This document shows, piece after piece, positions 36,804-48,468 of a stretch of DNA of 64,000 bases. The position numbers and the translations under genes were made by a program. Positions within the stretch are counted from its first letter, which is position 1; each line of letters begins with the position of its first letter. Where the stretch lies: positions 248,001-312,000 of the forward strand of contig JAGGNK010007115.1 of the NCBI GenBank assembly GCA_017590115.1, given 5' to 3'. Source of the DNA: Montifringilla adamsi. Lineage: Eukaryota; Chordata; Aves; Passeriformes; Passeridae. The notes beneath the pieces were generated by a model that saw only the letters and a program-made list of their open reading frames with translations, made no database searches and was not told the origin of the DNA.

Positions 36804-37913
36804 CACTCCAGAGGGTCTGCAGGGCACTCCTGCCCCCTCCCACTCCAGAGGGTCTGCAGGGCACTCCTGCCCCCTCCCACTCCAGAGGGTCTGCAGGGCA
36901 CTCCTGCCCCCTCCCACTCCAGAGGGTCTGCAGGGCACTCCTGCCCCCTCCCACTCCAGAGGGTCTGCAGGGCACTCCTGCCCCCTCCCACTCCAGAGGG
37001 TCTGCAGGGCACTCCTGCCCCCTCCCACTCCAGAGGGTCTGCAGGGCACTCCTGCCCCCTCCCACTCCAGAGGGTCTGCAGGGCACTCCTGCCCCCTCCC
37101 ACTCCAGAGGGTCTGCAGGGCACTCCTGCCCCCTCCCACTCCAGAGGGTCTGCAGGGCACTCCTGCCCCCTCCCACTCCAGAGGGTCTGCAGGGCACTCC
37201 TGCCCCCTCCCACTCCAGAGGGTCTGCAGGGCACTCCTGCCCCCTCCCACTCCAGAGGGTCTGCAGGGCACTCCTGCCCCCTCCCACTCCAGAGGGTCTG
37301 CAGGGCACTCCTGCCCCCTCCCACTCCAGAGGGTCTGCAGGGCACTCCTGCCCCCTCCCACTCCAGAGGGTCTGCAGGGCACTCCTGCCCCCTCCCACTC
37401 CAGAGGGTCTGCAGGGCACTCCTGCCCCCTCCCACTCCAGAGGGTCTGCAGGGCACTCCTGCCCCCTCCCACTCCAGAGGGTCTGCAGGGCACTCCTGCC
37501 CCCTCCCACTCCAGAGGGTCTGCAGGGCACTCCTGCCCCCTCCCACTCCAGAGGGTCTGCAGGGCACTCCTGCCCCCTCCCACTCCAGAGGGTCTGCAGG
37601 GCACTCCTGCCCCCTCCCACTCCAGAGGGTCTGCAGGGCACTCCTGCCCCCTCCCACTCCAGAGGGTCTGCAGGGCACTCCTGCCCCCTCCCACTCCAGA
37701 GGGTCTGCAGGGCACTCCTGCCCCCTCCCACTCCAGAGGGTCTGCAGGGCACTCCTGCCCCCTCCCACTCCAGAGGGTCTGCAGGGCACTCCTGCCCCCT
37801 CCCACTCCAGAGGGTCTGCAGGGCACTCCTGCCCCCTCCCACTCCAGAGGGTCTGCAGGGCACTCCTGCCCCCTCCCACTCCAGAGGGTCTGCAGGGCAC
37901 TCCTGCCCCCTCC
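36804..37913. repeat. 37-bp minisatellite, 30 perfect copies
   Basis: Head-to-tail array of exactly 30 units of 37 bp (1110 bp). Each unit starts CACTCCAGAGGGTCTGCAGG and ends GCACTCCTGCCCCCTCC. I saw no substitution or indel in any of the 30 units. The unit is 26/37 G+C, has no CpG, and contains one CTGCAG and two CACTCC words. Read on the minus strand it contains GGAGGGGGCAGGAG, close to the classical minisatellite core. Because 37 leaves a remainder of 1 on division by 3 and the three-unit peptide cycle has no stop, all six frames stay open and produce spurious frames of 380-592 codons. It is not a CRISPR array (no spacers) and there is no sign that it is coding. Confidence 0.99.
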
Positions 37914-37938
37914 CATTCCAGCAGGGTCTGCAGGGCAC
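37914..37938. repeat. Degenerate terminal copy of the 37-bp repeat
   Basis: CATTCCAGCAGGGTCTGCAG followed by GGCAC matches the unit start with one substitution and a changed/inserted part (CAGCAGGG for CAGAGGG), then diverges. This is the only variant unit, as expected for an array edge that does not take part in homogenisation. Confidence 0.9.
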
Positions 37939-39059
37939 CGGTGCCCTCACAGCAGCTGTGGTGGCTCCTTGCTGCTCCCTTGCTGCTCCCACAGGGACGT
38001 GGATGCTGTAGGGTTACAGCTGCACATCTGCAGCAGGAGTGGGGCTCCAGTGAGTCTCCCACCACAGGATGCTCACCCATGGAGCTGATCAGCAGTGACT
38101 GTAGGAGAGATGGAAAATGGAGCCTGTGTAGCGTGCAAAGAACAGGCTTGTACAGCAAACCAAGGAAAGGAAACTTTCTCCCCTGCAAAGCTGTGAACCC
38201 TCCCTGGCTCACAGACCACTTGTGGTGTCTTTTACAGCCACTCCAGTTTACCAGAGTGGTGCTTATAGAGGTGGGGAAAATGCAGTTTTGCAATGGCATG
38301 GCAAATGTCTGTGAGGAAACAAGACATCAAGCTGCCATCAGCACAAATATATCTGTGCCTTGTTTTCCTGCTTTCCTGGCTTTGGACAAGTGCCACCACA
38401 ACCAACAATTTTCCTGTTCTTTTTTAGCTTTGCTTTCACAAGTATCTTAAACCAACTCCCTCCATCCCAGCAGAAACAGAATACACTGATGGGTACAGAA
38501 TAAAAAAAGTCAGGATTTTTAATCTGTCAAAGAGAAGCAGGGAGAGCCTTGGGCTCCTTCAGTGGGCTTGTGGCCACAGACCTGGACACCAGTGGCCGGG
38601 CTGTGAGCAGTGGGCCTTGCCCATGCCCCTCTCCAGAGGGGGCAGCTGTGGAGAGTGGTCTGGGCATTGTTCTTCCAGTTGTTTCCCACAGCCAGTCCAG
38701 GTGAGAGAGAGTCTCCTGGCTACAGGTGCATCGAGCCAGCGCCCTGGGGACCACCTGTGAACATGGCAGGAGGCAGGAGGTGGCTGTGGAGCTCTGTCCC
38801 TCCTGTCCCTGCGCTGGCCAGGGCAGCCCTGGGCGCTCAGCGAGGGCAGGGCAGCTGGTACCAGCACATGCCTGAAGCTTCCCATCACAATCTCACCAAC
38901 ACAGAGTCCTTTTAAAACCCTCCACAAGAGCCCAGGCAGTAAAGTGGTAGCCCTGGGCACCGCCAGCCCAAGGAATCTGTGTCACAGCTGGGGTGGCTCA
39001 GACAGTGGTCCAGGGGGTCCCAGTGCACGGGCAGGGCAGCAGTGCTGTGCCTCGGAGTG
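37939..39059. other. Unique noncoding stretch, no gene seen
   Basis: Ordinary sequence. Open frames entering from the minisatellite run on to 38,450 (plus) and begin at 38,299 (minus) only because of the array. Confidence 0.55.
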
Positions 39060-39620
39060 CACTCGTAAGTGGAGCTGATTTTATAAACAGCAGGACTGTT
39101 TTCCCAGGCCACATGCTGAGCTGTATTCAAAATACATTTGTACGAACATCAATTTTTAATGCAATTTATGCCAAATGTTGTTGCAAAAAGCAGCCGTTAA
39201 CATGACATTAATTCAATCACTGGAAATACAGTACGTGCTGCTAAATGAAAACATGTTATTAGTCAATTAGATTAACTGGATGTAACACTTCCAAACACAA
39301 CGTAATATGGTTTCTACATGGTTAATTACGTTGTACAAATTACATGGCAATAAGGCTTAGCACTGGACACACACATGCAATTAATACATAAGCAGAAAAA
39401 CCAGCTTGTGATTCACATTTGAACTATGTAAAAATTATTTAAAATATAAATATCTTGCAAGCTTGAAATAAAGAGGCAGAATTATGCTGATACTATAATG
39501 GGCACGGGGTAATTTCTAAAATAGCCAGGAAGGCCTTTGTGAGGAGATCACAGATGTTCGTGGTTGCTTTCACGAGTTTCAATTTGCTTTGAAAAGACCA
39601 TTTTAATTTTAAACAGGAAC
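39060..39620. promoter_or_regulatory. Candidate conserved noncoding element, strong homeobox-site cluster
   Basis: Sustained AT-rich block without simple repeats and with a high density of ATTA/TAAT cores: ACATTAATTC (39206), GTTATTAG, GTCAATTAG and GATTAAC (39255-39276), a palindromic TAATTA at 39323-39328, CAAATTACATGG, and GCAATTAATAC (39378). A lone GTACGTGC word lies near 39231. Flanks are GC-rich on both sides. Of all the blocks here this one looks most like a developmental enhancer. There is no alignment evidence. Confidence 0.4.
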
Positions 39621-42600
39621 GCTCCTGGCCCTGTTGGAGTCCCTCTATGCGCAGGAATCTGTCGGTGCCCACGCAAGCCTCCTTCTTTGTTTGTGTTTTA
39701 GGAAGAATTTGCACCCACTCGCGGGGCATGGTGCCAGCCTGGCAGCAGGAGCGGGCACGGTGCCTGGCAGCCCGGGCACGCCACAGGCGCCACCAGCGCT
39801 GCCCACAGCGCCCGTCCCACCACACACAGCGCTGGGACCCCCACCGCGGGGTCGGGAATGCCCAACCCCAGGGAGATCTGCAAAGAGGAGGCTGTTTCTG
39901 GAAGGACTCGGCTCTGTGCCAGAGGGCAGCTGTAGCCCAAGACAGACGCCCAAGGCAGCAGCCCCACACTGGTCCCACTGTGCAGGGAAGGAACTGCACA
40001 CCCAGGAGTGGCTGCCTGCAGGCGCCCAGCCCCGAGGGCAGCTCTCTGCTGCTGCTGTGAGGTGGCTGGCACCTTTGGCAGAGCAGAGCTCCAGGCCCTT
40101 GCTCCCAGGGGCTCTGGGAATGGGGCAGTGGCTCCTCGGCAGTGGGGACCCTCGGAGCCCTGTGCTGCAGAAGCACCAGGCAGCTCATCCCTCTGCACAC
40201 GAGGCAGAAACAGGCAGGTCATAGAGCTCTGGAAATGCAGTTTTATACCTATTCCTGCGATAATTATCACAGTTCATGGACATGTGACTTTTCCCCTCCG
40301 TTACTCCATCAGTAATCCTAACAGCATTCCAGCAGGGCTTGGAGGGTGGGGGAGCACATGGAGGACCCACACTGGTGCCTCCATGGCACCAAAACAGTTT
40401 GGAGGGGGCAACCAGGGGCGTGAATGAGGGGGGAAAGAGATGTGCCCGTGGTTGACAGGCTGGGTCCTGTGGCCCCACTGCTGGGGCTGGGGGCTGCACT
40501 GGCGGCTGCAGCCCCAGCTCCCGGGCGCCCAGCCCTGCCCAGGGACAGGTGCTGATGCTGGCAGTCTCACTCAAGCCCCTGCTGGGTTAAGGTTTAATTT
40601 TACATACTCAGGGGCATGGTCCAACAGCCACTGTGCAGTGGAGGATGGCTTATTGGTTTCACAGGGACAGGGGAGCAGTCTGGGCAGCCTCTGTACGGCT
40701 GGCACAGACACACACCAGCGCACTGCTGCAGCCACTGACAAAGCAGTGATAAAGCTCTTGGAGATATTCCTGTCTCATCTGCCTCGAGTAAATCAGAGCA
40801 AACCTGGAAACATCAGAGGACACAAAATGCAAAAGCAATAGAAAACTCCTGACTCCCGTTGAAGGCACAATGTGGTCTGACATGACCACTGGCAGCAGAA
40901 GGATTTCACATGATTGGGGGCTGCTTACATGAGGAATTGTTCATTATTTAGTGGCTGCTTAAGGGGCCAGGGAAACAAAAATCAAAGCTCCTGCTGTTCT
41001 CTGGTGATGAAAGGGCTGCAGCTGCCCCAGTGCAGTCGCGTTTACCTCCAGCCTCACCTGCACTGGGAGCTGGAGAGGTGTCTGGCTGCCTGCTCAGAAA
41101 TGAAAGCGCTGAGAATCAATCATTTGTTTACATTGTAGGTCTTGTTGAAAATCAATTGGCTCCACATGCTGTAGATCTGATTGCATTTTGTTAGCGGTCA
41201 CAGGGAATGGTTTTCCCTTGACAAGTCTGTGTTCGTGGTTCCTCCAATGCATCAGTTGTACCAAGCTTTTAGGATAATTGAGACTGAGCAACAATCCCCT
41301 TTATAAATATTAACTCTGATATGCTTGGGAAACTCTGCCTCTCCTGGATGAATTTTTAACTAGCTTTTTAATCTATTGTTCCTTGTTAGAACAGCAGGAG
41401 CATTCCTTGGTGCCTGCTCCTGCCTCCCCAGCTGCAAGAGAGAGGCATCCCTGCCGAGCCCCCGTCCCAGGGCAGGACCCAAAGCCCCTGGTCCCAGGGC
41501 AGGGCCTGCTGCTGCCCTGCCCACGGGTACAGCCCCACAGAGCAGGGACACAGGGCTGAGAGCAACCATCCAGGGGCTGAGAAGGAGTTTTGTTTCTCCC
41601 AAAGGGACAGGTACACAGGGATGAGTTTCCACGTGGATCTTTGGAAGTTTCCTTAGGTGATGCCTGGGACAAGCAGAGCCCAGCAAGAGGGCAATCTCTT
41701 GGAGCAGATGCCTGTCCCTGTGCCCACTCATGGCAACGAGCCCGAGGGATGCAGCCTCAGCACCCAGGGAACAACAGGGGAGACAGCACTGTCTGAGCCA
41801 TGGGAGCTACAGAGGTGGGGGACCCCCGGCCAGACCCAGACCCCTGTACCTGGGGGGCCCAGGACACACTGATGGAGGGATGTCCCCTGGGAGGACATGC
41901 TGGGCTCCAGGAGCTGGGAAGGCTGTGGAACGGGCTCCTCTCTCTGGCAGGGGCTGCCAGGCCCCTCTGAGCCCCCCTCCCTGCTGCTGTTTGGTTCTGC
42001 AGAACAGCCGGTCACAGTCCAGCAGCTCTGGCCTGGCTCAGCTGAACTGTTTCTTTTCCCCCACAATCAGATGTTGCCCTCTTTAATATTATCTGAACAT
42101 CTGTCAAACTGTGGCTCTTTTTGTGAAACCTCTGTACAGGAAGAGACAAAAGGCAGCAGGGATGCTGTTGAAATGAAAGCCCTACTTTACATTTCAAATG
42201 CTTTAACAGATTTTTCTTTTCTTTTTTTTTTCCTTGGATTTTCAATAAGAGCTATAAACAGACCCTTTTTTAAAGGTGGTTGCTTGCCAAAGGACATGTC
42301 AGTGGGGATGTGAGGAAGCTGTTGCACTCAGAGGTTGCTCAAGTCACTGCCCCAACTAGGCTTGGTGTTCCAGGCTGGTGCGTGCCTGTTCCAGTGGAGT
42401 GGCTGCTGATCTTCCACAGGGGCAGGATGGATGGATTGCCTGGAGAACCCAGGCATGTGCTGCCAGCATTTGCCTAATAGGCACCTCAGAAATGTGTCCT
42501 GGGAGCTGAGCTTGCCTCCCGAGCAGCTGCTGTTTCTCTCCAGTAAGTATGTAAAGCTTAGCACATTCCCAAGTGCAGGAGGTTTCTGCTGGGGACCAGA

Positions 42601-43239
42601 GGCTGCATGCTGCCACTGTGGCTGGAAGACCCCAGGGGGAATTCCAGAGCTCCACGATACAAACAGCATCAGCTGAAATAACGGTTCTTGGGCACTCAGG
42701 CAGTACTTTCAGGTTTCTAAGCAGTCTGTATCATGCTGTGGCTATTATTAAAATGCTCCTGTGGTCAGTAGCACTGCAGCTTGCCCTGAAGAGTGCACAG
42801 AGATTTAAGGCCAAGAAATCCATTTAGTGTTCTTGCAGGCCAGGCTGGGGACAGTAGCATTTGTCCCACGGGGAGCCAGACCCTGGCACAGCTCTGCCCC
42901 AGTCTGTGCTGTCTGCCCCTGAGCACAGGAGATGGCCAAAGGGGCCGGTGCCAAAGGGCACTTGCACCACGTCCCACTGCCTTCTCCTGCCCCCCAGGGC
43001 TGAGCCTTGCCCCGTGGCTGCTCCACAGCCACCCCTGGCACACCGCAGGCTGGAAACAGTTCTGGGGTGCTCCCGGCCCCTCCGCCCCCACTCTGGCTGG
43101 TGGCAATGCAAGGCACCTCCTTTGCAAGGAGGAAAATTAAATTCCTGCTAGCAGGATGACTGCTAGCTGTTGGGAGCCATTCCTCAGCCGACGCTGGCCC
43201 CGCGGCTGGGGGAGCCTCCGGCTGGCTGTCGCGCTGGCC
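39621..43239. other. Mostly unique noncoding stretch, no gene seen
   Basis: GC-rich with CpGs at 39710-39870 and 43180-43240. Smaller AT-richer pieces at 40215-40330 (GCGATAATTATCACAG) and 41095-41380 (CAATCATTTGTTTACATTG) could be further regulatory elements. Open frames up to 235 codons near 39.5-40.2 kb overlap on both strands and lack recognisable domains. Confidence 0.5.
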
Positions 43240-43800
43240 AGCTGTACCCATATTTCAATGCTTGGGGAGGGCGGGTTATTTCCTCACTGCTTGGCATGGT
43301 TGCAAATTTCAGTGGAAAAGCTAAACCAAACAGACTGTGGAGTGTCACACTGCGTTAGTTCTGTGCGGAGAAGCGTTGTCAAACCCGCAAACAAGAGACG
43401 GGAGAAGCCTGGAATTGATGCTGGGCTGGTGTGGCCGCTGAGGCAGGGGCTGGGACACTTTCCTCGCTGCCAAACTCCGTGTCAGAGTCTGGAGCTTGAA
43501 CCGAGCCTGATGGGAGTGGATTTATTTAAATTGCCAGGATAAATTAACTTTTAAAGTCACAGTGAAAAAGTCTGTGCTGCGAATAAGAGCCATGAATATT
43601 CAGGCACATGCACTCATTGAATTAGTTTGTTGCAAACATATTTGGAGGCAGCTGTTCATTTAATAATCAGGGATAATCACAGAAATAGGCGACCGGTTAC
43701 TCCATCTAAATTGCATGGTTAAAATTATAATTTTATAACTCTATCTCAGCAATTAGATTTAATAGCTATGGAAATCCAGCAAAACCCAGTTGAGGGAAAG
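43240..43800. promoter_or_regulatory. Candidate conserved noncoding element
   Basis: AT-rich, non-repetitive block. It has a perfect palindrome TGAATATTCA at 43593-43602, a perfect palindrome AAAATTATAATTTT at 43721-43734, and further homeobox-type words (GAATTAGTTTG, TTTAATAATC). It keeps isolated CpGs (GCGAATAAG, GGCGACCGG, GAAGCGTTG). Enhancer-like by composition only. Confidence 0.35.
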
Positions 43801-44707
43801 CTGTTCCTCCTTTAGTGCAGAAAAGCCAAGGTCAGGCTAGGGTTCCCCTCTGCCCACACCGCAGGGACACTGGGGCTGGGGCTGTTTCCAATACTGCCCA
43901 AGCACAGAGCCAGGACTTCTGGGCTGAACACTCTAATTCCAGCACTGAACCAGGTGGGGGTTAGTTTTCTTGGCATTTCCTGTCTTCATTACAATATTTG
44001 TCCCAAGAACAGATTAATTCCTCTCATTCTTTCTGCCTTTCCAGCCTTTTGTCACAGGAATGCATTTCACAGGACTGTAATGTGTGATACTTGCTCTGAG
44101 TTATGGCTCTGCCATATGCTGTAAAAGTTTGACTCTCTCAGTATTGTACATTTTGATTCTACCCCTGCAGGCTATAAACAACCCAAATTACCTCTTTCTT
44201 TAGCTTCCAAGAGGACTAATCCCCTGTCTAGTGCTTTATCAGTCAGTTGAGAAGGAGTGAGACCAACTTGCCAATCCAAACAGAATATATTGGAAAAACT
44301 GTATCTCCACAACACGCTCCTTGCCATAAGTCACCGACCAGCCCAGCCAGTGGAACCTGGTGCTGCAGTCACCTCTGGCTCTGAAACAGACCAGCAGCAG
44401 ATGCACCACCGAGCCATCGTCCTTCCTGCCCCTTCAGCCTCTCCTGCAGCCCTGCAGGAGCACGAAGGGCTGCAGTGGTGGGGGTGGTAGGCTGCTGCCT
44501 GGGACCCCTTTAGCAGCCTGAACCCTGTGCTGGTGATGAGCTCAGTGCTGCCAGCAGCTCTTGCTGTCCCTCCACCACTGGCTAGGGCTGGGGTGGGCAG
44601 GGGGCTGCACTGGGGACACACCGTTTGTGGGGGGATCTCCTGAGCTGCTCCCTTTGCCGTGTCCTGGGCAGCCTCGCCGGGTGGGTTCTCCTGCACACCA
44701 TCCCCAT
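43801..44707. other. Unique noncoding stretch upstream of the duplication
   Basis: No gene or repeat recognised. It becomes GC-rich approaching the duplicated segment. Confidence 0.5.
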
Positions 44708-44826
44708 GTGAAGGGGAGAGCATGAGGAGGAAAGGGAAGGGTAAGGAGTGAGGGCTCCACCGGGCATCAGGTGGTTAAAGCACTCGAGGGGCGTGAGAAG
44801 CGGGGTCCCCGCAGTGTGACCGGGAC
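44708..44826. repeat. 119-bp dispersed module, copy 1
   Basis: Sequence from GTGAAGGGGAGAGC to GTGTGACCGGGAC, repeated 790 bp downstream almost exactly. It contains a tight inverted repeat GCGGGGTCCCCGC (44800-44812), a CTCGAG and six CpGs. The left breakpoint of the 3.64-kb duplication falls inside it at 44724. Family unknown. Confidence 0.93.
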
Positions 44827-45497
44827 AGTGGTTCATCCTGCACACCTTGATGCCTTCAGCCACTCTTCTCTGCTGGGTGTGGCTGCTAGGGAGAGGCAGG
44901 ACACAGCCTCTGCCTGGGGAGGGGGCTCTCCCCGGAAAAGGGAGCCAGAAGTCACGACAGCCACCGTGGGAAGAGCCCCCAAGGGTGCCCTCCTGCCCAA
45001 ACACGCAGCTCCTTGGCTGAGCTGGAACTCCACTCCTCTCCAGCACCAGGCCAGTGTGGTTGCTCCAAGGTTTAACACTTTATTAGAAAATGAGAGGTTA
45101 GAGCATGTTCCAGAGGAGAAGGAAATTTATTGTTGCCCTGGCCCTGCAGCAAAGCAAAACTCAAATAACCCAGATGCGGGGAGGACAATAAATCCCTGCT
45201 GGCAATCACACTGCTAAAAGGAGGGTGACAGCCACAGCAAAGTTTGGCCAGTTAATATTTCTCATATCTGAGTGAGAAAAATACCTATATTTAAAATTAT
45301 ATCTCTGCTGAATGACACAAGGAGAAAGTTCATGTAGCTGTAAGGCCTTCTAAACACCTTTCTGCAGGAGGTGAGGGTTTGCAGAGGGCTCCTGGGAGCA
45401 GCAGAGGGTCCCAGGGGTGTCTTCCCCACTGTCTTTCTCTGCCCAGCCAGCCCTAGTGCCACATTCTGCCCTGAGCAGGGCAAGGGTGTCTCATTTT

Positions 45498-45616
45498 GTG
45501 AAGGGGAGAGCACGAGGAGGAAAGGGAAGGGTAAGGAGTGAGGGCTCCACCGGGCATCAGGTGGTTAAAGCACTCGAGGGGCGTGAGAAGCGGGGTCCCC
45601 GCAGTGTGACCGGGAC
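45498..45616. repeat. 119-bp dispersed module, copy 2
   Basis: Same module as at 44708, in the same orientation, with the inverted repeat GCGGGGTCCCCGC at 45590-45602. The sequence diverges right after CCGGGAC, which marks the module's 3' edge. Confidence 0.93.
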
Positions 45617-46226
45617 GTGGCTGTGGCCAGGAGGGGTCAGTGAGCCAGCTCAGCAGGGGACAGGCACGGGGTGAGCTGCGTGTCCCTGCCTGTGCTCCTG
45701 CAGCGGGACCACGAGGGCACTCACCACCCCAACAGCTCCAATTCCTTCTCCCACTTAAAGACTTAATTATGAGAAATTGTCTCAATTTTTATTTCCAGGC
45801 GTCACTATTGTGAAGCCAGACTCGTCCACTGGGTAAAGGTACTTGGCTGGGGGTCGTGGGAACAGCAGGGAGCACAAAGCAAAGGAAGCATTTCAGCTCA
45901 ATGTGTGCTATAAATTTTCAATGTGTTTTTGTTTTATGCTCCAGGTAAAGGCTACAGAAGCCATCAATCCTCTTCCTGGCGGATCCTGAGCTGCTGGTGT
46001 GCAGGCTGCATCTGTCTGGGACAGCCCTGATGGGGTGAAGGCGACGAGGTGTCCTGGACCATTTTGGTTTGCATTTAAAATTTTTCAGAAAATGCAGAAA
46101 ATACAAGCCACCGAGGGATATTTGGATCTTCTTGATCTGATGCCTGAGATACCTCGCTGTCAGGCTGCAGAGAGCTCTGGCACAGGAGCCAGTGTGATGC
46201 CAGCACAGCTGCCCTCTCCTACCCCT

Positions 46227-46490
46227 GCCATGTGATTCATGAGCTTTCACGTCTCTGCCATTAGCCTGTTAATCCAGCACCTTGCTCCAGCCACACCACG
46301 GGGGAGGATTTATGGTTCTTACATATCAATTTCGTTGTCCCAGGAGGAAAATCAGCATCTTGTTATGGGTAAAATGACAATAAATGAAACGACCATTAAT
46401 TTACGATCTTGCCACACAGTGGCACTCAAACAGATTCCCATTAATGGCTTGTTATTATCACCTCCCATACTGAGCTAATAACAGGTCCTG
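46227..46490. promoter_or_regulatory. Candidate conserved noncoding block, duplicated (copy A)
   Basis: AT-rich, non-repetitive block with GTTAATCCAG, TATCAATTTCG, CATTAATTTACG, CCATTAATGGC-like and CTAATAACAGG words. It is identical, as far as I can read, to 49869-50132 in copy B. Enhancer-like by composition only. Confidence 0.3.
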
Positions 46491-47094
46491 GGAAAAGCCA
46501 TACTGAGCACTGGGAAGGGGCTGCTGCTGGATGTCCCACAGTGGCAGGGCAGCCCCCAGCCCTGCTGCCAGGCCAGGGAGGGAGGCAGCAGCCAGCCCTG
46601 CCATTCTGGAGGGAGATGCTGCTGCTGCCCCTCCATGGGAGCTGGGATTAAGAGCCTTTTGCAAAGGCACAAAGAAAAGCAAGGCTGGGCTGGCTGCATC
46701 CTCTGGGGACACAGGACCAGGGGTACATCTCTACAGGGACGTGCTGGCACTGGGGACCCTCATCCCATGCTCCTCTCCATCCCCTTGCACCGAGGATGAT
46801 CCCAGATCACTCGCTGACAATGCAGCTCCACCAGGCAGCAGCTTAATTTTGGATGCAGGTTGATCCCACTGGTGGCAAGTGAATTTGTGGAGTGTTGCAG
46901 ACCAAGGCCAGTGTGATCCTTGCCTGGCTGGAGGCTGCAGGGTCCCCACCAGCCCCGGGCCATGGCCCTGTGTCAGGCAGCAAGAGCAAGCTGCAGTGCA
47001 GCTGTGCTGGGGGAGATAAGGATGGATGGAGGCAGAGAGGGGAGGAGGAGCTGCCAGGTGGGAGAGAGCTTCCTGGGCAAGGAAAACCTGATTT

Positions 47095-47420
47095 ACTTCC
47101 TGGGAAGTAAAACCTGATTTTTCTATTTGCTTGCAGCTCAAAAAGCCCAGAAACATTAGCTTGACATTAAATGACTTCTCAAAACTTCTACAAAGCACAG
47201 AGTACCATAAAACACAGAACAAAGGGCAGCCTTTTTGTATGTGGAAGTGCTTAATTTGGTCCAAAATGAAGAACTTAACATCCTTACTGAATTTGTTCTT
47301 TTTAAGAACATTAAAGGCATCAGGTGGACAAGCACCAAAACTCCTTAAAAAGCTGTCTTTTTGAAAGCCAAATAAATTGACATACCAAACTCACTGCCAA
47401 CAAATTTCCTTCTTTTCCAC
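47095..47420. promoter_or_regulatory. Second AT-rich block inside the duplication (copy A)
   Basis: AT-rich block with GACATTAAATGAC, GCTTAATTTGG and AACATTAAAGG words. Repeated without visible change at 50737-51062. Inference from composition. Confidence 0.25.
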
Positions 47421-48365
47421 AAAATGTTTCATTTTAGTACCCGCTCCTGGCAGCTGTTCCATGCCTGTGTGTGCCTGCCCTGAGCCTGGAGGCAGCGTGT
47501 GCTGGCTGGGCAGGGTGAGCACCCCGAGTGCCCCAGCCCCTGGGGCACAGCAGCTCAGTGCCAGCCTGGGCAGTGCCCAGCACGGAGCTGCCACATCTGC
47601 TGGGCACCAGCTGTGTCAGGTGCATTTTGCTCAACACGTTTTTTGCATGACAAGTAAACATGTGAGGAGCTGATCTCCATGAACACAGTTTTACAGTAAT
47701 ACAACAGTACAAATAAATACTCCAGCGTATCTCCCAGTGTCACTTTTATTTACAGTTAAGTGACCTGTTATTACTGACCCTTCTGCCACAAAGGCCTAAT
47801 TGAGAGGAGGCCACAGAGCAAGCAGGGCTGGTGTGAGAGTGCATCATGCTAAATAATTCATAACCAGCACTGTAGTTCTTGCAGTGATATATGTAAATAG
47901 GAGCTCTGCAGTTTGTAGCTTTCAGTCTGGGTTGTTTTATGAATTTTAAAAGGAGAGAGTGTTCATTCTCTGGTGCAGAACTGAGAGGAGTTTCTGTTCC
48001 CTGAAGTCCCGTCCCCAGAAGCCAGCTTCACAGGGCTGGCTGAGGCAGGAGGAGTCTGCTCCTGGCCTCGTCCTGCAGGAGCACTTCTTCAGTCTGTCTG
48101 CTCCAGAGTTTTACCTGTGGCTCCGTGAGAGTCCCTGCAGGACCAGCTGCAGGTCCAGAGGATGGAGGCTGACACCCCAGGGTGGAAATGCAGCACTGGC
48201 AGAGTGTCCTTCCCACACTGCAGGGAGCTCAGTCCGAAAACCCCAACTCTGAGTTTCTCATCAGCTCAGGGAGATGCCTCAGCTGCAGGAGGGAGCCAGT
48301 TTGCCACCTGGACCAAAGCCACCAGCAGATCCCAGGCTTTCTCTGCATCCCAGAGCTGCAGCCTG

Positions 48366-48468
48366 GAGGAGGAAAGGGAAGGGTAAGGAGTGAGGGCTCC
48401 ACCGGGCATCAGGTGGTTAAAGCACTCGAGGGGCGTGAGAAGCGGGGTCCCCGCAGTGTGACCGGGAC
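48366..48468. repeat. 119-bp dispersed module, copy 3 (5'-truncated)
   Basis: Only the last 103 bp of the module are present because the tandem-duplication junction cuts it. This shows that the module was in place before the duplication. Confidence 0.93.

Larger units (their letters stand above)
44724..48365 (+). repeat. 3.64-kb tandem duplication, copy A
   Basis: 3642-bp unit repeated directly at 48366-52003 with a constant offset of 3642, falling to 3638 after a 4-bp GAGA difference near 47,950. I counted 12 substitutions, at 44848, 44862, 44873, 45330, 45455, 45584, 46007, 46009, 46094, 46983, 47939 and 48233. That is about 99.7% identity. Eight of the twelve lie in the first 1.3 kb. No gene is recognised inside; an open frame of 148 codons near 44.8-45.2 kb has no domain. 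The unit carries two AT-rich regulatory-looking blocks. Confidence 0.97.

Noticed and set aside
36804..37913. CRISPR-like array (regular 37-bp direct repeats)
   Set aside because: Units abut with no spacers, and the window is vertebrate-like nuclear DNA.
36496..38450. Large repetitive proteins of 380-592 codons on both strands
   Set aside because: All six frames are open for the same arithmetic reason (37-bp period); no start context, splice signal or known domain supports any of them.
39493..40224. 235-codon (minus) and 196-codon (plus) overlapping frames
   Set aside because: Several frames on both strands are open over the same CpG-bearing segment, which is expected by composition; no domain seen.
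44758..44826. tRNA-like sequence in the 119-bp module (AGGTGGTTAA resembles a D arm)
   Set aside because: No B-box (GGTTCGA-type) follows and no cloverleaf could be drawn; the likeness is limited to one short word.
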